From the NCBI RefSeq assembly GCF_002994745.2, contig NC_037088.1, positions 63,630,397-63,694,396 of the forward strand: a DNA stretch of 64,000 bases, given 5' to 3'. Within the stretch, counting starts at the first letter, position 1. Each line of letters opens with the position of its first letter. A model generated the notes under the pieces. The model searched no databases, was not told the DNA's origin, and was given only the letters and a program-made list of their open reading frames with translations. Below are positions 11,766-22,878 of this stretch, piece by piece. The DNA comes from Rosa chinensis. Taxonomy: Eukaryota > Streptophyta > Magnoliopsida > Rosales > Rosaceae. The position numbers were made by a program, and so were the translations under genes.

Positions 11766-12098
11766 GATCAGATTGTAGCCGTGGTCGCAAATTCTAGGGT
11801 TGAGAATACAAATTGGGGGATTTTGGGGCTTATTTGATTAGATTTCCCTAAATTGAACCAAAAAGTGGCTAAAGATGGGGAGAATTACAGCGGAGAAGTA
11901 GCGGTGGAGCAATGGTCAGGCCGCCATGGCTCTGATGCCATGCTAACAACCATGGAAGAAGAAAAAGAAAGAAGAAGGAAAAGAACTTCCTCTGCGTTCT
12001 GAGGACCTACATTTTGACTTGACTGGATTATCTGATACAGCAAAGTTTTCTTTATATACTAAAATAAGCACTATTACCATGCTGCCCTTAACATACTT

Positions 12099-12309
12099 AA
12101 GGATAAGATTTACAGACCATATATTCTATCACCCTTTTAGAATTTACCTCAAGTAAACTCGGGCATCGAGTGTAGCGCGGTTGGGTCTCTTCAGTCTCGA
12201 AGCTTTTTTGCTTGCCCGACATTTTTTAACTGAAAAACAAACACACAACATTAGAGATATGAATGAAACTGATTTCTTCAGTTGGTACGTAATAGTGGAA
12301 GAAGGATGA
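12099..12309. other. Short unassigned spacer
   Basis: Nothing recognisable between the end of the LTR element and the SDI-like exon fragment. Confidence 0.4.
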
Positions 12310-12380
12310 GCTTTATCATGTTATTCACAAGGTGCCTTCTGGTGATACTCCTTATGTTAGAGCCAACCATGCTCAGTGGC
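12307..12380 (+). pseudogene. SDI/MS5-type TPR protein, exon fragment
   Basis: The plus strand encodes KKDELYHVIHKVPSGDTPYV followed by RANHAQ. This matches the highly conserved first-exon segment of the plant SULPHUR DEFICIENCY-INDUCED / MALE-STERILE 5 (POLLENLESS 3) family, whose members usually read HVIHKVPxGDTPYVRAKHAQ. Full proteins are about 300 residues or more with TPR repeats. Here the similarity stops abruptly at Gln and no later exon was found within the window, so this is a fragment left by rearrangement. It lies 270 bp left of the hAT array. Confidence 0.78.
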
Positions 12381-12494
12381 GTGTTAATATGGGTAATTTA
12401 GTTATTTTCAAAGAATTTTCCCTAGCCTCTTTGGTGTAAAAAGTAAAATAAGAGATTCAAGTGGTGACTCCACTTTGGTTTAGAGCCAGCTGAC

Positions 12495-12657
12495 AAGCTT
12501 TTAGTTTCTCACACCTGATCGATTAGCGCTTAGTTTCTATTCAGACCAATAAGATTAGCTCAATCCAAGCATAAGGATAAATACTAGGCTACTCAATTTC
12601 TCACACCAGATTAGCTCTTAGTTTCTATTCAGACCAACAAGATTAGCTCAATCCAAG
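12495..12657. repeat. Short direct duplication at the array's left edge
   Basis: The block ending GATTAGCTCAATCCAAG occurs at about 12512-12567 and again at 12602-12657, sharing TTAGTTTCTATTCAGACCAA. The second copy supplies the hAT target site AATCCAAG. Confidence 0.75.
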
Positions 12658-13925
12658 CACTGGCGGATCGAGAAAATTTTCTTAGGTAAGGCAAGATTCC
12701 AACTAAGTTAATAAGATATGAAAAAAAAAAAGGTGAAAAATTATGTTTATAAATAAGAATTGAAGTCATTTGAAAATACTAACTCCATAAAAAAAAACAC
12801 AGCATCATTTTCTATGCTATACTCTAACCATTCAGGATGTTCATCAAATCAAGAAGGAACAAAACGTCGTTTTGTTCCACTTATTACCGTTTGGGGAAAC
12901 TCATGGTTTCGAGACTGACCCTTAAGCAAATAACGCCGTCGAACTTGATCACGAATATTTGGATCATAATCCAAGATACGTTTTTGACGTGCAGGGTCTG
13001 AAGGAAGATTATCCAAAATTGCTTCAAGTTCATTTTTCTTTGAGCTTTCACTATCAACATTGTTCTTCGTAGAAGTTGAAGTCTCCTCTGGTCTCGACAC
13101 TTTTTTAAAATATCTCTTCATAACTGTTATCATTGAATTTTACGCATAAAAGATATTGCCATAAAACAATAAAATACATACAAATGGATGAACGAATTCT
13201 AATTTGATGAATATCAATAGCATAAATGTATTGTGTCAAAGTTTAGTAGCATAATTTGATGAAATTCACTAGCATAAATATAAAATATGGTCAGTAGGTA
13301 TGTAATTATAGGAATCAAAATTGATTCATCATCAAAGCAAACATGGTCAGTAGCTATATAATTATATGAATCAAATTCAATAGCATAAATATGGTCAGTA
13401 GTTCAGTACCTATGTAATTATAGGAATCAAAGCATCATCGATTCATCATCAAACATTCAAACATCACGACCCAAGAAAGGCAAAAAAAAGAAGAAAAAAA
13501 AAGAAGAAGACTTACTTGATTATCAATGATCGAAAGAACAAAATTGCTTTCAAATTTTCAATTTCAATTGCCAATATAAAGAGAGATATGGAAGCTCTTC
13601 TCCAACATTGGGAATTTGGGACTTGGGAGAACAATGTAGGTCGAAGACTAATCGACGCCTTCTAACTGGTACTCCTATTTGAACTGCGCGTAAGGTTTTT
13701 TTTTCTTCCTTATTTAGTCTTAAAACGACCTCGTTTTGAGTTGGTATCAAAGTTTAAAAAAAAAATCATCACGTTTCAGTCATATTCTTCCCCAAATCCA
13801 AGGTTTTGCCTTTTTCTGCCATTTTTTCATGGCTTCCTTTAGCCAACATATATAACTCAGGGTAAAGAACAAAAAACACAGCCTAGGCAAGTGCCTAAGC
13901 TGGCCTATATGTGAATCCGCCCCTG
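12658..13925 (-). mobile_element. hAT deletion derivative, array copy 1
   Basis: 1268-bp element with ends CACTGGCGGATC and, inverted, CAGGGGCGGATT. It has perfect 8-bp target duplications AATCCAAG at 12650-12657 and 13926-13933. Eight-base duplications and CAGGGGCGG-type ends identify the hAT superfamily. Only the 5' part of a transposase-related gene is kept; no catalytic or dimerisation region is present. It is the leftmost of six direct copies and the only one flanked on both sides by AATCCAAG. Confidence 0.9.
12849..13133 (-). pseudogene. TTF/ZMYM1-like N-terminal fragment, copy 1
   Basis: Start at 13133 (MITVMKRYFKKVSRPEE). The text ILDYDPNIRDQVRRRYLLKG and then NHEFPQTVISGTKRRF matches the N-terminal TTF-type zinc-finger region of plant hAT-related, zinc-finger MYM-type 1-like proteins (family pattern LPSDPG..DYxPNxRDQVRRxYLxKGPCQP.xHxFP). 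Lesions: a six-base deletion removes the Pro-Cys of KGPCQS, and a Trp codon after FVPS is now TGA. The partner cysteines CxCCxLF of the domain are missing in all copies. Confidence 0.82.
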
Positions 13926-14396
13926 AATCCAAGCCTAAGGATTAGATGAGATCTTTTAACTTTGAGAGTCTTGAATAGTCACAGACAAAGGAACAGGACT
14001 GATGCCAAAGAGGTACCCGACGAGAGCGAGAGAGAGAGCTAGAAAGTAGAGAAAGGAAAAGCCATTCTTGTTGCTGGGTAAGAGATACAGAGAACAAAAA
14101 AGCTAGAAACGTAACAACTTTGAAAGTTAAGCCTTGTTGTTGGGTATTAGAGAGCAGTCTGTGCCTGGTACATAGCTTTTACCAGAGTTTCTTAATGTTG
14201 GACCAATAGAGTTTCGACCAAACTCTCAAAAGCTTCTTAATGCTGGATACCAATAACATGTATAACTTGGGCAGTTTCTGGGTTTGCTAAACCCATGCCT
14301 GCTATCACCGATAAGGAAATGAATAGTGTTATCGCATCAAATCCCAGGCTCAAATATTAATGTTATCATTAAACAGAATGTTATCGTACCCTCTGT
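13926..14396. repeat. Array spacer 1
   Basis: 471-bp single-copy host-like sequence repeated between hAT copies. Further copies: 15670-16142, 17414-17886, 19159-19631 and 21927-22399 (each about 473 bp). All start with AATCCAAG (or AATTCAAG) and end with CCCTCTGT. It contains a GAGAGAGA tract and no convincing gene. Confidence 0.88.
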
Positions 14397-15669
14397 CAGT
14401 GGCGGATCCAGAAAATTTTCTTAGGTAAGGCAAGATTCAAACTAAGTTAATAAGATATGAAAAAAAAAGGTGAAAAATTATGTTTATAAATAAGAATTGA
14501 AGTCATTTGAAAATACTAACTCCATAAAAAAAACAGAGCATCATTTTCTATGCTATACTCTAACCATTCAGGATGTTCATCAAACCAAGAAGGGACAAAA
14601 CGTCGTTTTGTTCCACTTATTACCGTTTGGGGAAACTCATGGTTTCGAGACTGACAAGGACCCTTAAGCAAATAACGCCGTCGAACTTGATCACGAATAT
14701 TTGGATCATAATCCAAGATACGTTTTTGCCGTGTAGGGTCTGAAGGAAGATTATCCAAAACTGCTTTAAGTTCATTTTTCTTTGAGCTATAACTATCAAC
14801 ATTGTTCTTCGTAGAAGTTGAAGTCTCCTCTGGTCTCGACACTTTTTTAAAATATCTCTTCATAACTGTTATCATTGAATTTTACGCATAAAAGATATTG
14901 CCATAAAACAATAAAATACATACAAATGGATGAACAAATTCTAATTTGATGAATATCAGTAGCATAAATGTATTGTGTCAAAGTTTAGTAGCATAATTTG
15001 ATGAAATTCACTAGCATAAATATAAAATATGGTCAGTAGGTATGTAATTATAGGAATCAAAATCGATTCATCATCAAAGCAAACATGGTCAGTAGCTATA
15101 TAATTATATGAATCAAATTCAATAGCATAAATATGGTCAGTAGTTCAGTACCTATGTAATTATAGGAATCAAAGCATTATCGATTCATCATCAAACATTC
15201 AAACATCACGAACCAAGAAAGGTAAAAAAGAAGAAGAAGAAGAAGAAGACTTACTTGATTGTCAGTGATCGAAAGAACAAAATTGCTTTCAAATTTTCAA
15301 TTTCAATTGCCAATATAAAGAGAGATATGGAAGCTCTTCTCCAACATTGGGAATTTGGGACTTGGGAGAACGATGTAGGTCGAAGACTAATCGACGCCTT
15401 CTAACTCGTACTCCTATTTGAACTGCGCGTAAGGTTTTTTTTTTCTTCCTTATTTAGTCTTAAAACGACCTCGTTTTGAGTTGGTATCAAAGTTTTTTAA
15501 AAAAAAAAATGATCACGTTTCAGTCATATTCTTCCCCAAATCCAAGGTTTGGCCTTTTTCTGCCATTTTTTCATGGCTTCCTTCAGCCAACATATATAAC
15601 TCAGGGTAAAGAACAAAAAACACAGCCTAGGCAAGTGCCTAAGCTGGCCTATATATGAATCCGCCCCTG
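14397..15669 (-). mobile_element. hAT deletion derivative, array copy 2
   Basis: 1273-bp copy with ends CAGTGGCGGATCCA and, inverted, CAGGGGCGGATTCA. Left flank CCCTCTGT and right flank AATCCAAG do not match each other: a recombinant junction, not a fresh insertion. Confidence 0.9.
14516..14875 (-). pseudogene. TTF/ZMYM1-like N-terminal fragment, copy 2
   Basis: The most complete version, 119 residues, from the ATG at 14875. It carries KGPCQSRNHEFPQTVISG and then PSWFDEHPEWLEYSIEND, both hallmarks of the TTF region in hAT-related plant proteins. It then reads out of frame (FFLWS) where the family has the FCxxC zinc ligands, owing to the A-run at 14526-14533. With no transposase body, any peptide would be DNA-binding at most. 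Confidence 0.85.
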
Positions 15670-16142
15670 AATCCAAGCCTAAGGATTAGATGAGATCTTT
15701 TACCTTTGAGAGTCTTGAATAGTCACAGACAAAGGAACAGGACTGATGCCAAAGAGGTACCTGGCGAGAGTGAGAGAGAGAGAGCTAGAAAGTAGAGAAA
15801 TGAAAAGCCATTCTTGTTGCTGGGTAAGAGATACAGAGAACAAAAAAGCTAGAAAGGTAACAACTTTGAGAGTTAAGCCTTGTTGTTGGGTATTAGAGAG
15901 CAGTCTGTGCCTGGTACATAGCTTTTACCAGAGTTTCTTAATGCTGGACCAATAGAGTTTCGACCAAACTCTCAAAAGCTTCTTAATGCTGGATACCAAT
16001 AACATGTATAACTTGGGCAGTTTCTGGGTTTGCTAAACCCATGCCTGCTATCACCGATAAGGAAATGAATAGTGTTATCGCATCATATCCCAGGCTCAAA
16101 TATTAATGTTATCATTAAACAGAGTGTTATCGTACCCTCTGT

Positions 16143-17413
16143 CAGTGGCAGATCCACAAAATTTTCTTAGGTAAGGCAAGATTCAAACTAAGTTAATAAG
16201 ATATGAAAAAAAAAGGTGAAAAATTATGTTTATAAATAAGAATTGAAGTCATTTGAAAATACTAACTCCATAAAAAAACACAGCATCATTTTCTATGCTA
16301 TACTCTAACCATTCAGGATGTTCATCAAACCAAGAAGGGACAAAACGTCGTTTTGTTCCACTTATTACCGTTTGGGGAAACTCATGGTTTTGAGACTGAC
16401 AAGGACCCTTAAGCAAATAACGCCGTCGAACTTGATTACGAATATTTGGATCATAATCCAAGATACGTTTTTGACGTGTAGGGTCTGAAGGAAGATTATC
16501 CAAAACTGTTCAAGTTCATTTTTCTTTGAGCTTTCACTATGAACATTGTTCTTCGTAGAAGTTGAAGTCTCCTACGGTCTCGACACTTTTTTAAAATATC
16601 TCTTCATAACTGTTATCATTGAATTTTACGCAGAAAAGATATTGCCATAAAACAATAAAATACATACAAATGGATGAACGAATTCTAATTTGATGAATAT
16701 CAGTAGCATAAATGTATTGTGTCAAAGTTTAGTAGCATAATTTGATGAAATTCACTAGCATAAATATAAAATATGGTCAGTAGGTATGTAATTATAGGAA
16801 TCAAAATCGATTCATCATCAAAGCAAACATGGTCAGTAGCTATATAATTATATGAATCAAATTCAATAGCATAAATATGGTCAGTAGTTCAGTACCTATG
16901 TAATTATAGGAATCAAAGCATTATCGATTCATCATCAAACATTCAAACATCACGAACCAAGAAAGGTAAAAAAGAAGAAGAAGAAGAAGAAGACTTACTT
17001 GATTGTCAATGATCGAAAGAACAAAATTGCTTTCAAATTTTCAATTTCAATTGCCACTATAAAGAGAGATATGGAAGCTCTTCTCCAACATTGGGAATTT
17101 GGGACTTGGGAGAACGATGTAGGTCGAAGACTAATCGACGCCTTCTAACTCGTACTCCTATTTGAACTGCGCGTAAGGTTTTTTTTTTCTTCCTTATTTA
17201 GTCTTAAAACGACCTCGTTTTGAGTTGGTATCAAAGTTTTTTTTTAAAAAAAATGATCACGTTTCAGTCATATTCTTCCCCAAATCCAAGGTTTGGCCTT
17301 TTTCTGCCATTTTTTCATGGCTTCCTTCAGCCAACATATATAACTCAGGGTAAAGAACAAAAAACACAGCCTAGGCAAGTGCCTAAGCTGGCCTATATAT
17401 GAATCCGCCCCTG
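16143..17413 (-). mobile_element. hAT deletion derivative, array copy 3
   Basis: 1271-bp copy, left flank CCCTCTGT, right flank AATCCAAG. Its left end reads CAGTGGCAGATCCAC, a change shared only with copy 4; copies 3 and 4 are the most alike pair and probably the latest duplication. Confidence 0.9.
16249..16619 (-). pseudogene. TTF/ZMYM1-like N-terminal fragment, copy 3
   Basis: Start equivalent at 16619. A one-base deletion near 16508-16513 (CTGTTCAAG where copy 2 has CTGCTTTAAG) shifts the frame upstream of DNLPSDP. Downstream the frame 16503-16249 is open and reads through to DAVFFYGVSIFK, closer to the family than the other copies. Confidence 0.82.
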
Positions 17414-17886
17414 AATCCAAGCCTAAGGATTAGATGAGATCTTTTACCTTTGAGAGTCTTGAATAGTCACAGACAAAGGAACAGGACTGATGCCAAAGAG
17501 GTACCTGGCGAGAGTGAGAGAGAGAGAGCTAGAAAGTAGAGAAAGGAAAAGCCATTCTTGTTGCTGGGTAAGAGATACAGAGAACAAAAAAGCTAGAAAG
17601 GTAACAACTTTGAGAGTTAAGCCTTGTTGTTGGGTATTAGAGAGCAGTCTGTGCCTGGTACATAGCTTTTACCAGAGTTTCTTAATGCTGGACCAATAGA
17701 GTTTCGACCAAACTCTCAAAAGCTTCTTAATGCTGGATACCAATAACATGTATAACTTGGGCAGTTTCTGGGTTTGCTAAACCCATGCCTGCTATCACCG
17801 ATAAGGAAATGAATAGTGTTATCGCATCATATCCCAGGCTCAAATATTAATGTTATCATTAAACAGAGTGTTATCGTACCCTCTGT

Positions 17887-19158
17887 CAGTGGCAGATCCA
17901 CAAAATTTTCTTAGGTAAGGCAAGATTCAAACTAAGTTAATAAGATATGAAAAAAAAAAGGTGAAAAATTATGTTTATAAATAAGAATTGAAGTCATTTG
18001 AAAATACTAACTCCATAAAAAAAACACAGCATCATTTTCTATGCTATACTCTAACCATTCAGGATGTTCATCAAACCAAGAAGGGACAAAACGTCGTTTT
18101 GTTCCACTTATTACCGTTTGGGGAAACTCATGGTTTTGAGACTGACAAGGACCCTTAAGCAAATAACGCCGTCGAACTTGATTACGAATATTTGGATCAT
18201 AATCCAAGATACGTTTTTGACGTGTAGGGTCTGAAGGAAGATTATCCAAAACTGTTCAAGTTCATTTTTCTTTGAGCTTTCACTATGAACATTGTTCTTC
18301 GTAGAAGTTGAAGTCTCCTATGGTCTCGACACTTTTTTAAAATATCTCTTCATAACTGTTATCATTGAATTTTACGCATAAAAGATATTGCCATAAAACA
18401 ATAAAATACATACCAATGGATGAACGAATTCTAATTTGATGAATATCAGTAGCATAAATGCATTGTGTCAAAGTTTAGTAGCATAATTTGATGAAATTCA
18501 CTAGCATAAATATAAAATATGGTCAGTAGGTATGTAATTATAGGAATCAAAATCGATTCATCATCAAAGCAAACATGGTCAGTAGCTATATAATTATATG
18601 AATCAAATCCAATAGCATAAATATGGTCAGTAGTTCAGTACCTATGTAATTATAGGAATCAAAGCATCATCGATTCATCATCAAACATTCAAACATCACG
18701 ACCCAAGAAAGGCAAAAAAAAAAAGAAGAAGAAGAAGAAGACTTACTTGATTATCAATGATCGAAAGAACAAAATTGCTTTCAAATTTTCAATTTCAATT
18801 GCCAATATAAAGAGAGATATGGAAGCTCTTCTCCAACATTGGGAATTTGGGACTTGTGAGAACGATGTAGGTCGAAGACTAATCGACGTCTTCTAACTCG
18901 TACTCCTATTTGAACTGTGTGTAAGGTTTTTTTTTTCTTCCTTATTTAGTCTTAAAACGAACTCGTTTTGAGTTGGTATCAAAGTTTTTTAAAAAAAATG
19001 ATCACGTTTCAGTCATATTCTTCCCCAAATTCTGGGTTTTGCATTTTTCTGCCATTTTTTCATGGCTTACTTCAACCAACATATATAACTCAGGGTAAAG
19101 AACAAAAAACACAGCCTAGGCAAGTGCCTAAGCTGGCCTATATATGAATTCGCCCCTG
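17887..19158 (-). mobile_element. hAT deletion derivative, array copy 4
   Basis: 1272-bp copy. Left flank CCCTCTGT; right flank AATTCAAG, a one-base variant also seen after copy 5. Shares the GGCAGATCC terminal change and the internal frameshift with copy 3. Confidence 0.9.
18007..18365 (-). pseudogene. TTF/ZMYM1-like N-terminal fragment, copy 4
   Basis: Same one-base deletion as copy 3, so only 18249-18007 is open (DNLPSDPTRQKRILDY onward). Start equivalent at 18365. It ends FFLWS like copies 2 and 5. Confidence 0.82.
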
Positions 19159-19750
19159 AATTCAAGCCTAAGGATTAGATGAGATCTTTTACCTTTGAGA
19201 GTCTTGAATAGTCACAGACAAAGGAACAGGACTGATGCCAAAGAGGTACCCGACGAGAGCGCGAGAGAGAGAGCTAGAAAGTAGAGAAAGGAAAAGCCAT
19301 TCTTGTTGCTGGGTAAGAGATACAGAGAACAAAAAAGCTAGAAAGGTAACAACTTTGAGAGTTAAGCCTTGTTGTTGGGTATTAGAAAGGAATCTGTGCC
19401 TGGTACATAGCTTTTACCAGAGTTTCTTAATGCTGGACCAATAGAGTCTGGACCAAACTCTCAAAAGCTTCTGAATGCTGGATACCAATAACATGTATAA
19501 CTTGGGCAGTTTCTGGGTTTGCTAAACCCATGCCTGCTATCATCGATAGGGAAATGAATAGTGTTATCGCATCAAATCCCTGGCTCAAATATTAATGTTA
19601 TCATTAAACAGAACGCTATCGTACCCTCTGTCAGTGGCTGATCGAGAAAATTTTCTTAGGTAAGGTAATATTCAAACTAAGTTAATAAGATATGACAAAA
19701 AAAGGTGAAAAATTATGTTTATAAATAAGAATTGAAGTCATTTGAAAATA

Positions 19751-20110
19751 CTAACTCCATAAAAAAAACACAGCATCATTTTCTATGCTATACTCTAACC
19801 ATTCAGGATGTTCATGAAACCAAGAAGGGACAAAACGTCGTTTTGTTCCACTTATTACCGTTTGGGGAAACTCATGGTTTCGAGACTGACAAGGACCCTT
19901 AAGCAAATAACGTCGTCGAACTTGATCACGAATATTTGGATCATAATCCAAGATACGTTTTTGACGTGCAAGGTCTGAAGGAAGATTATCCAAAATTGCT
20001 TCAAGTTCATTTTTCTTTGAGTTTTCACTATCAACATTGTTCTTTGTAGAAGTTGAAGTCTCCTCTGGTCTCGACACTTTTTTAAAATATCTCTTCATAG
20101 CTGTTATCAT
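19751..20110 (-). pseudogene. TTF/ZMYM1-like N-terminal fragment, copy 5
   Basis: Complete 119-residue version from the ATG at 20110 (MITAMKRYFKKVSRPEE). It has the intact KGPCQSRNHEFPQ block and WFHEHPEWLEYS, where Asp is replaced by His compared with copy 2. It ends FFLWS before the zinc ligands. Confidence 0.84.
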
Positions 20111-20581
20111 TGAATTTTACGCATAAAAGATATTGCCATAAAACAATAAAATACATACAAATGGATGAACGAATTCTAATTTGATGAATATCAGTAGCAT
20201 AAATGTATTGTGTCAAAGTTTAGTAGCATAATTTGATGAAATTCACTAGCATAAATATAAAATATGGTCAGTAGGTATGTAATTATAGGAATCAAAATCA
20301 ATTCATCATCAAAGCAAACGTGGTCAGTAGCTATATAATTATATGAATCAAATTCAATAGCATAAATATGGTCAGTAGTTCAGTACCTATGTAATTATAG
20401 GAATCAAAGCATCATCGATTCATCATCAAACATTCAAACATCACGACCCAAGAAAGGCAAAAAAAAAAAAAAAAGAAGAAGAAGACTTACTTGATTGTCA
20501 ATGATCGAAAGAACAAAATTGCTTTCAAATTTTCAATTTCAATTGCCAATAGAAAGAGAGATATGGAAGCTCTTCTCCAAC

Positions 20582-21595
20582 TAGGGCCGGCCTGGCCCAA
20601 GGGCGGGCTTGGCGATGGCCCAGGGCCCAAGTGAGAAGGGGGCACAATATTTTTTTTTTTAAATAAGGTTATATATATATAAAATTATATATAGTATATG
20701 TCGACGGGTAAACCAAAAAAAAAAAATTGCTTTGTTCCCAAACGCAATGTCTTCTCTTCTCCTCTCCTCACTTTGAGAATTGTACACACAATTATAGCAG
20801 ACGAATTTCAAGAGTCTCTTAACTCTCTCTAAAACTTTAAAAACAAACAAATTTCTCTTGAAATATTGGGGTTTCAATGGTTATTCAATCAAGCAATTTA
20901 TTTTCATCATCTGTCACCTCCTCTCAATCTTTCTCTCCTATATTTTTCTCTTCTTCTACGGTGATCAGACACAATTTTTGGCATTGCATCGATTCAGGCT
21001 GCAATAGAGATCGATCAAAATAGGTATAGTTAAATTGGGTGTTCTTTAAATTATTTTTTTTGTTTTATGGTGGGTGTTCTTCAATTTTTAAATTCGTTGA
21101 AATTTTGGACATTATAAGTTCTATTACTGGCATTTTGTGGTATTTGTTGATTATTCTAACAACTATTATAAATTTTTGAGCCTGTAATCTCAAAATCTCG
21201 ACTATACTATCACCGCTGATGTTCAATTTGCAGCTTTCAACATTCTTAATCAGTTAATTACAGGTTCAATCTATACTGAACACTAGAAGATTGACTTTTT
21301 TTCCCGTACAATGGAATTTTTTTTTCTTTATTTTATTTTCTTTTTTGCTCTCTTTCTCTACAAACATAGCATCTTTAGATGCATTAATTGGAAGTCAGAA
21401 GTTGCAGGTTGATATGTTAATGCATACGTCTTTACAATTGCTACATCGCAATCCTTGTTTTATTGTTCTGTGCTCGAATGTTTATCGTTTAAAGTTGTAC
21501 TGTTTTACATATAAATATATATATATATATATATGGGTAGTTAGGCACCAAATTTTTTTTTTCCCGGGGCATCAAAAACCTCAAGACCGGCCCTG
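20582..21595. mobile_element. Nested non-autonomous hAT
   Basis: 1014-bp insertion with ends TAGGGCCGGCC and, inverted, CAGGGCCGGTC. It is flanked by a perfect 8-bp duplication TCTCCAAC (20574-20581 and 21596-21603), so hAT is secure. The ends differ from those of the host element, so it is a different hAT family. The interior is AT-rich and without a transposase; a (TA)n run lies at 21511-21533. Confidence 0.9.
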
Positions 21596-22569
21596 TCTCC
21601 AACATTGGGAATTTGGGACTTGGGAGAGCGATGTAGGTCGAAGACTAATCGACGTCTTCTAACTCGTACTCCTATTTGAACTGTGCGTAAGGTTTTTTTC
21701 TTCTTCCTGATTTAGTCTTAAAACGACCTCGTTTTGAGTTGGTATCAAAGTTTTAAAAAAAATAAATGATCACGTTTCAGTCCTATTCTTCCCCAAATTC
21801 TGGGTTTTGCATTTTTCTGCCATTTTTTCATGGCTTCCTTCAGCCAACATATATAACTCAGGGTAAAGAACAAAAAACACAGCCTAGGCAAGTGCCTAAG
21901 CTGGCCTATATATGAATCCGCCCCTGAATTCAAGCCTAAGGATCAGATGAGATCTTTTACCTTTGAGAGTCTTGAATAGTCACAGACAAAGGAACAGGAC
22001 TGATGCCAAAGAGGTACCCGACGAGAGCGCGAGAGAGAGAGCTAGAAAGTAGAGAAAGGAAAAGTCATTCTTGTTTCTGGGTAAGAGATACAGAGAAGAA
22101 AAAAGCTAGAAAGGTAACAACTTTGAGAGTTAAGCCTTGTTGTTGGGTATTAGAAAGCAATCTGTGCCTGGTACATAGCTTTTACCAGAGTTTCTTAATG
22201 CTGGACCAATAGAGTCTGGACCAAACTCTCAAAAGCTTCTTAATGTTGGATACCAATAACATGTATAATTTGGGCAGTTTCTGGGTTTGCTAAACCCATG
22301 CCTGCTATCACCGATAAGTAAATGAATAGTGTTATCGCATCATATCCCAGGCTCAAATATTAATGTTATCATTAAACAGAATGCTATCGTACCCTCTGTC
22401 AGTGGCGGATCCACAAAATTTTCTTAGGTAAGGCAAGATTCAAACAAAGTTAATAAGATATGAAAAAAAAGGTGAAAAATTATGTTTATAAATAAGAATT
22501 GAAGTCATTTGAAAATACTAACTCCATAAAAAAAAACACAGCATCATTTTCTATGCTATACTCTAACCA

Positions 22570-22878
22570 TTATGGATGTTCATCAAACCAAGAAGGGACA
22601 AAACGTCGTTTTGTTCCACTTATTACCTTTTGGGGAAACTCATGGTTTCGAGACTGACAAGGACCCTTAAGCAAATAACGCCGTCGAACTTGATCACGAA
22701 TATTTGGATCATAATCCAAGATACGTTTTTGACGTGCAGGGTCTGAAGGAAGATTATCCAAAATTGCTTCAAGTTCATTTTTCTTTGAGCTTTCACTATC
22801 AACATTGTTCTTCGTAGAAGTTGAAGTCTCCTCTGGTCTCGACACTTTTTTAAAATATCTCTTCATAACTGTTATCAT
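22570..22878 (-). pseudogene. TTF/ZMYM1-like N-terminal fragment, copy 6
   Basis: Open from the ATG at 22878 and closed by a private stop: the Glu codon of EHPEWLEY is TAA here. The rest matches copies 2 and 5, including KGPCQSRNHEFPQ. Confidence 0.83.

Larger units (their letters stand above)
9844..12093 (-). mobile_element. 2.25-kb LTR element without gag or pol
   Basis: LTRs at 9844-10019 and 11941-12093 share nearly all of their sequence apart from indels (176 and 153 bp). The element is flanked by an exact 5-bp direct repeat TACTT (9839-9843 and 12094-12098), the mark of integrase-mediated insertion. On the minus strand the PBS TGGCATCAGAGCC directly abuts the right LTR (11928-11940). 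A polypurine tract, GAGGGGGGA on minus, directly abuts the left LTR (about 10020-10029). The 1.9-kb interior has no retroviral domain. It resembles TRIM/LARD-type non-autonomous elements, which need a partner element for movement. Parts of the interior look like exonic sequence of a host gene read on the minus strand. Confidence 0.88.
19632..21926 (-). mobile_element. hAT derivative, array copy 5, with nested hAT
   Basis: 2295 bp, of which 20574-21595 is a nested hAT insertion plus its duplicated site. Without these 1022 bp the copy is 1273 bp, as expected. Left flank CCCTCTGT, right flank AATTCAAG. Confidence 0.9.

Noticed and set aside
21291..21662. 123-codon plus frame crossing the right end of the nested hAT
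   Set aside because: It spans a transposon junction and is hydrophobic only because of T-rich sequence.
15746..22212. Recurrent 69-codon frames starting MPKRY in the array spacers
   Set aside because: They repeat only because the spacer repeats. Spacer 1 is frameshifted in the GA tract, composition is unremarkable, and no family match is known.
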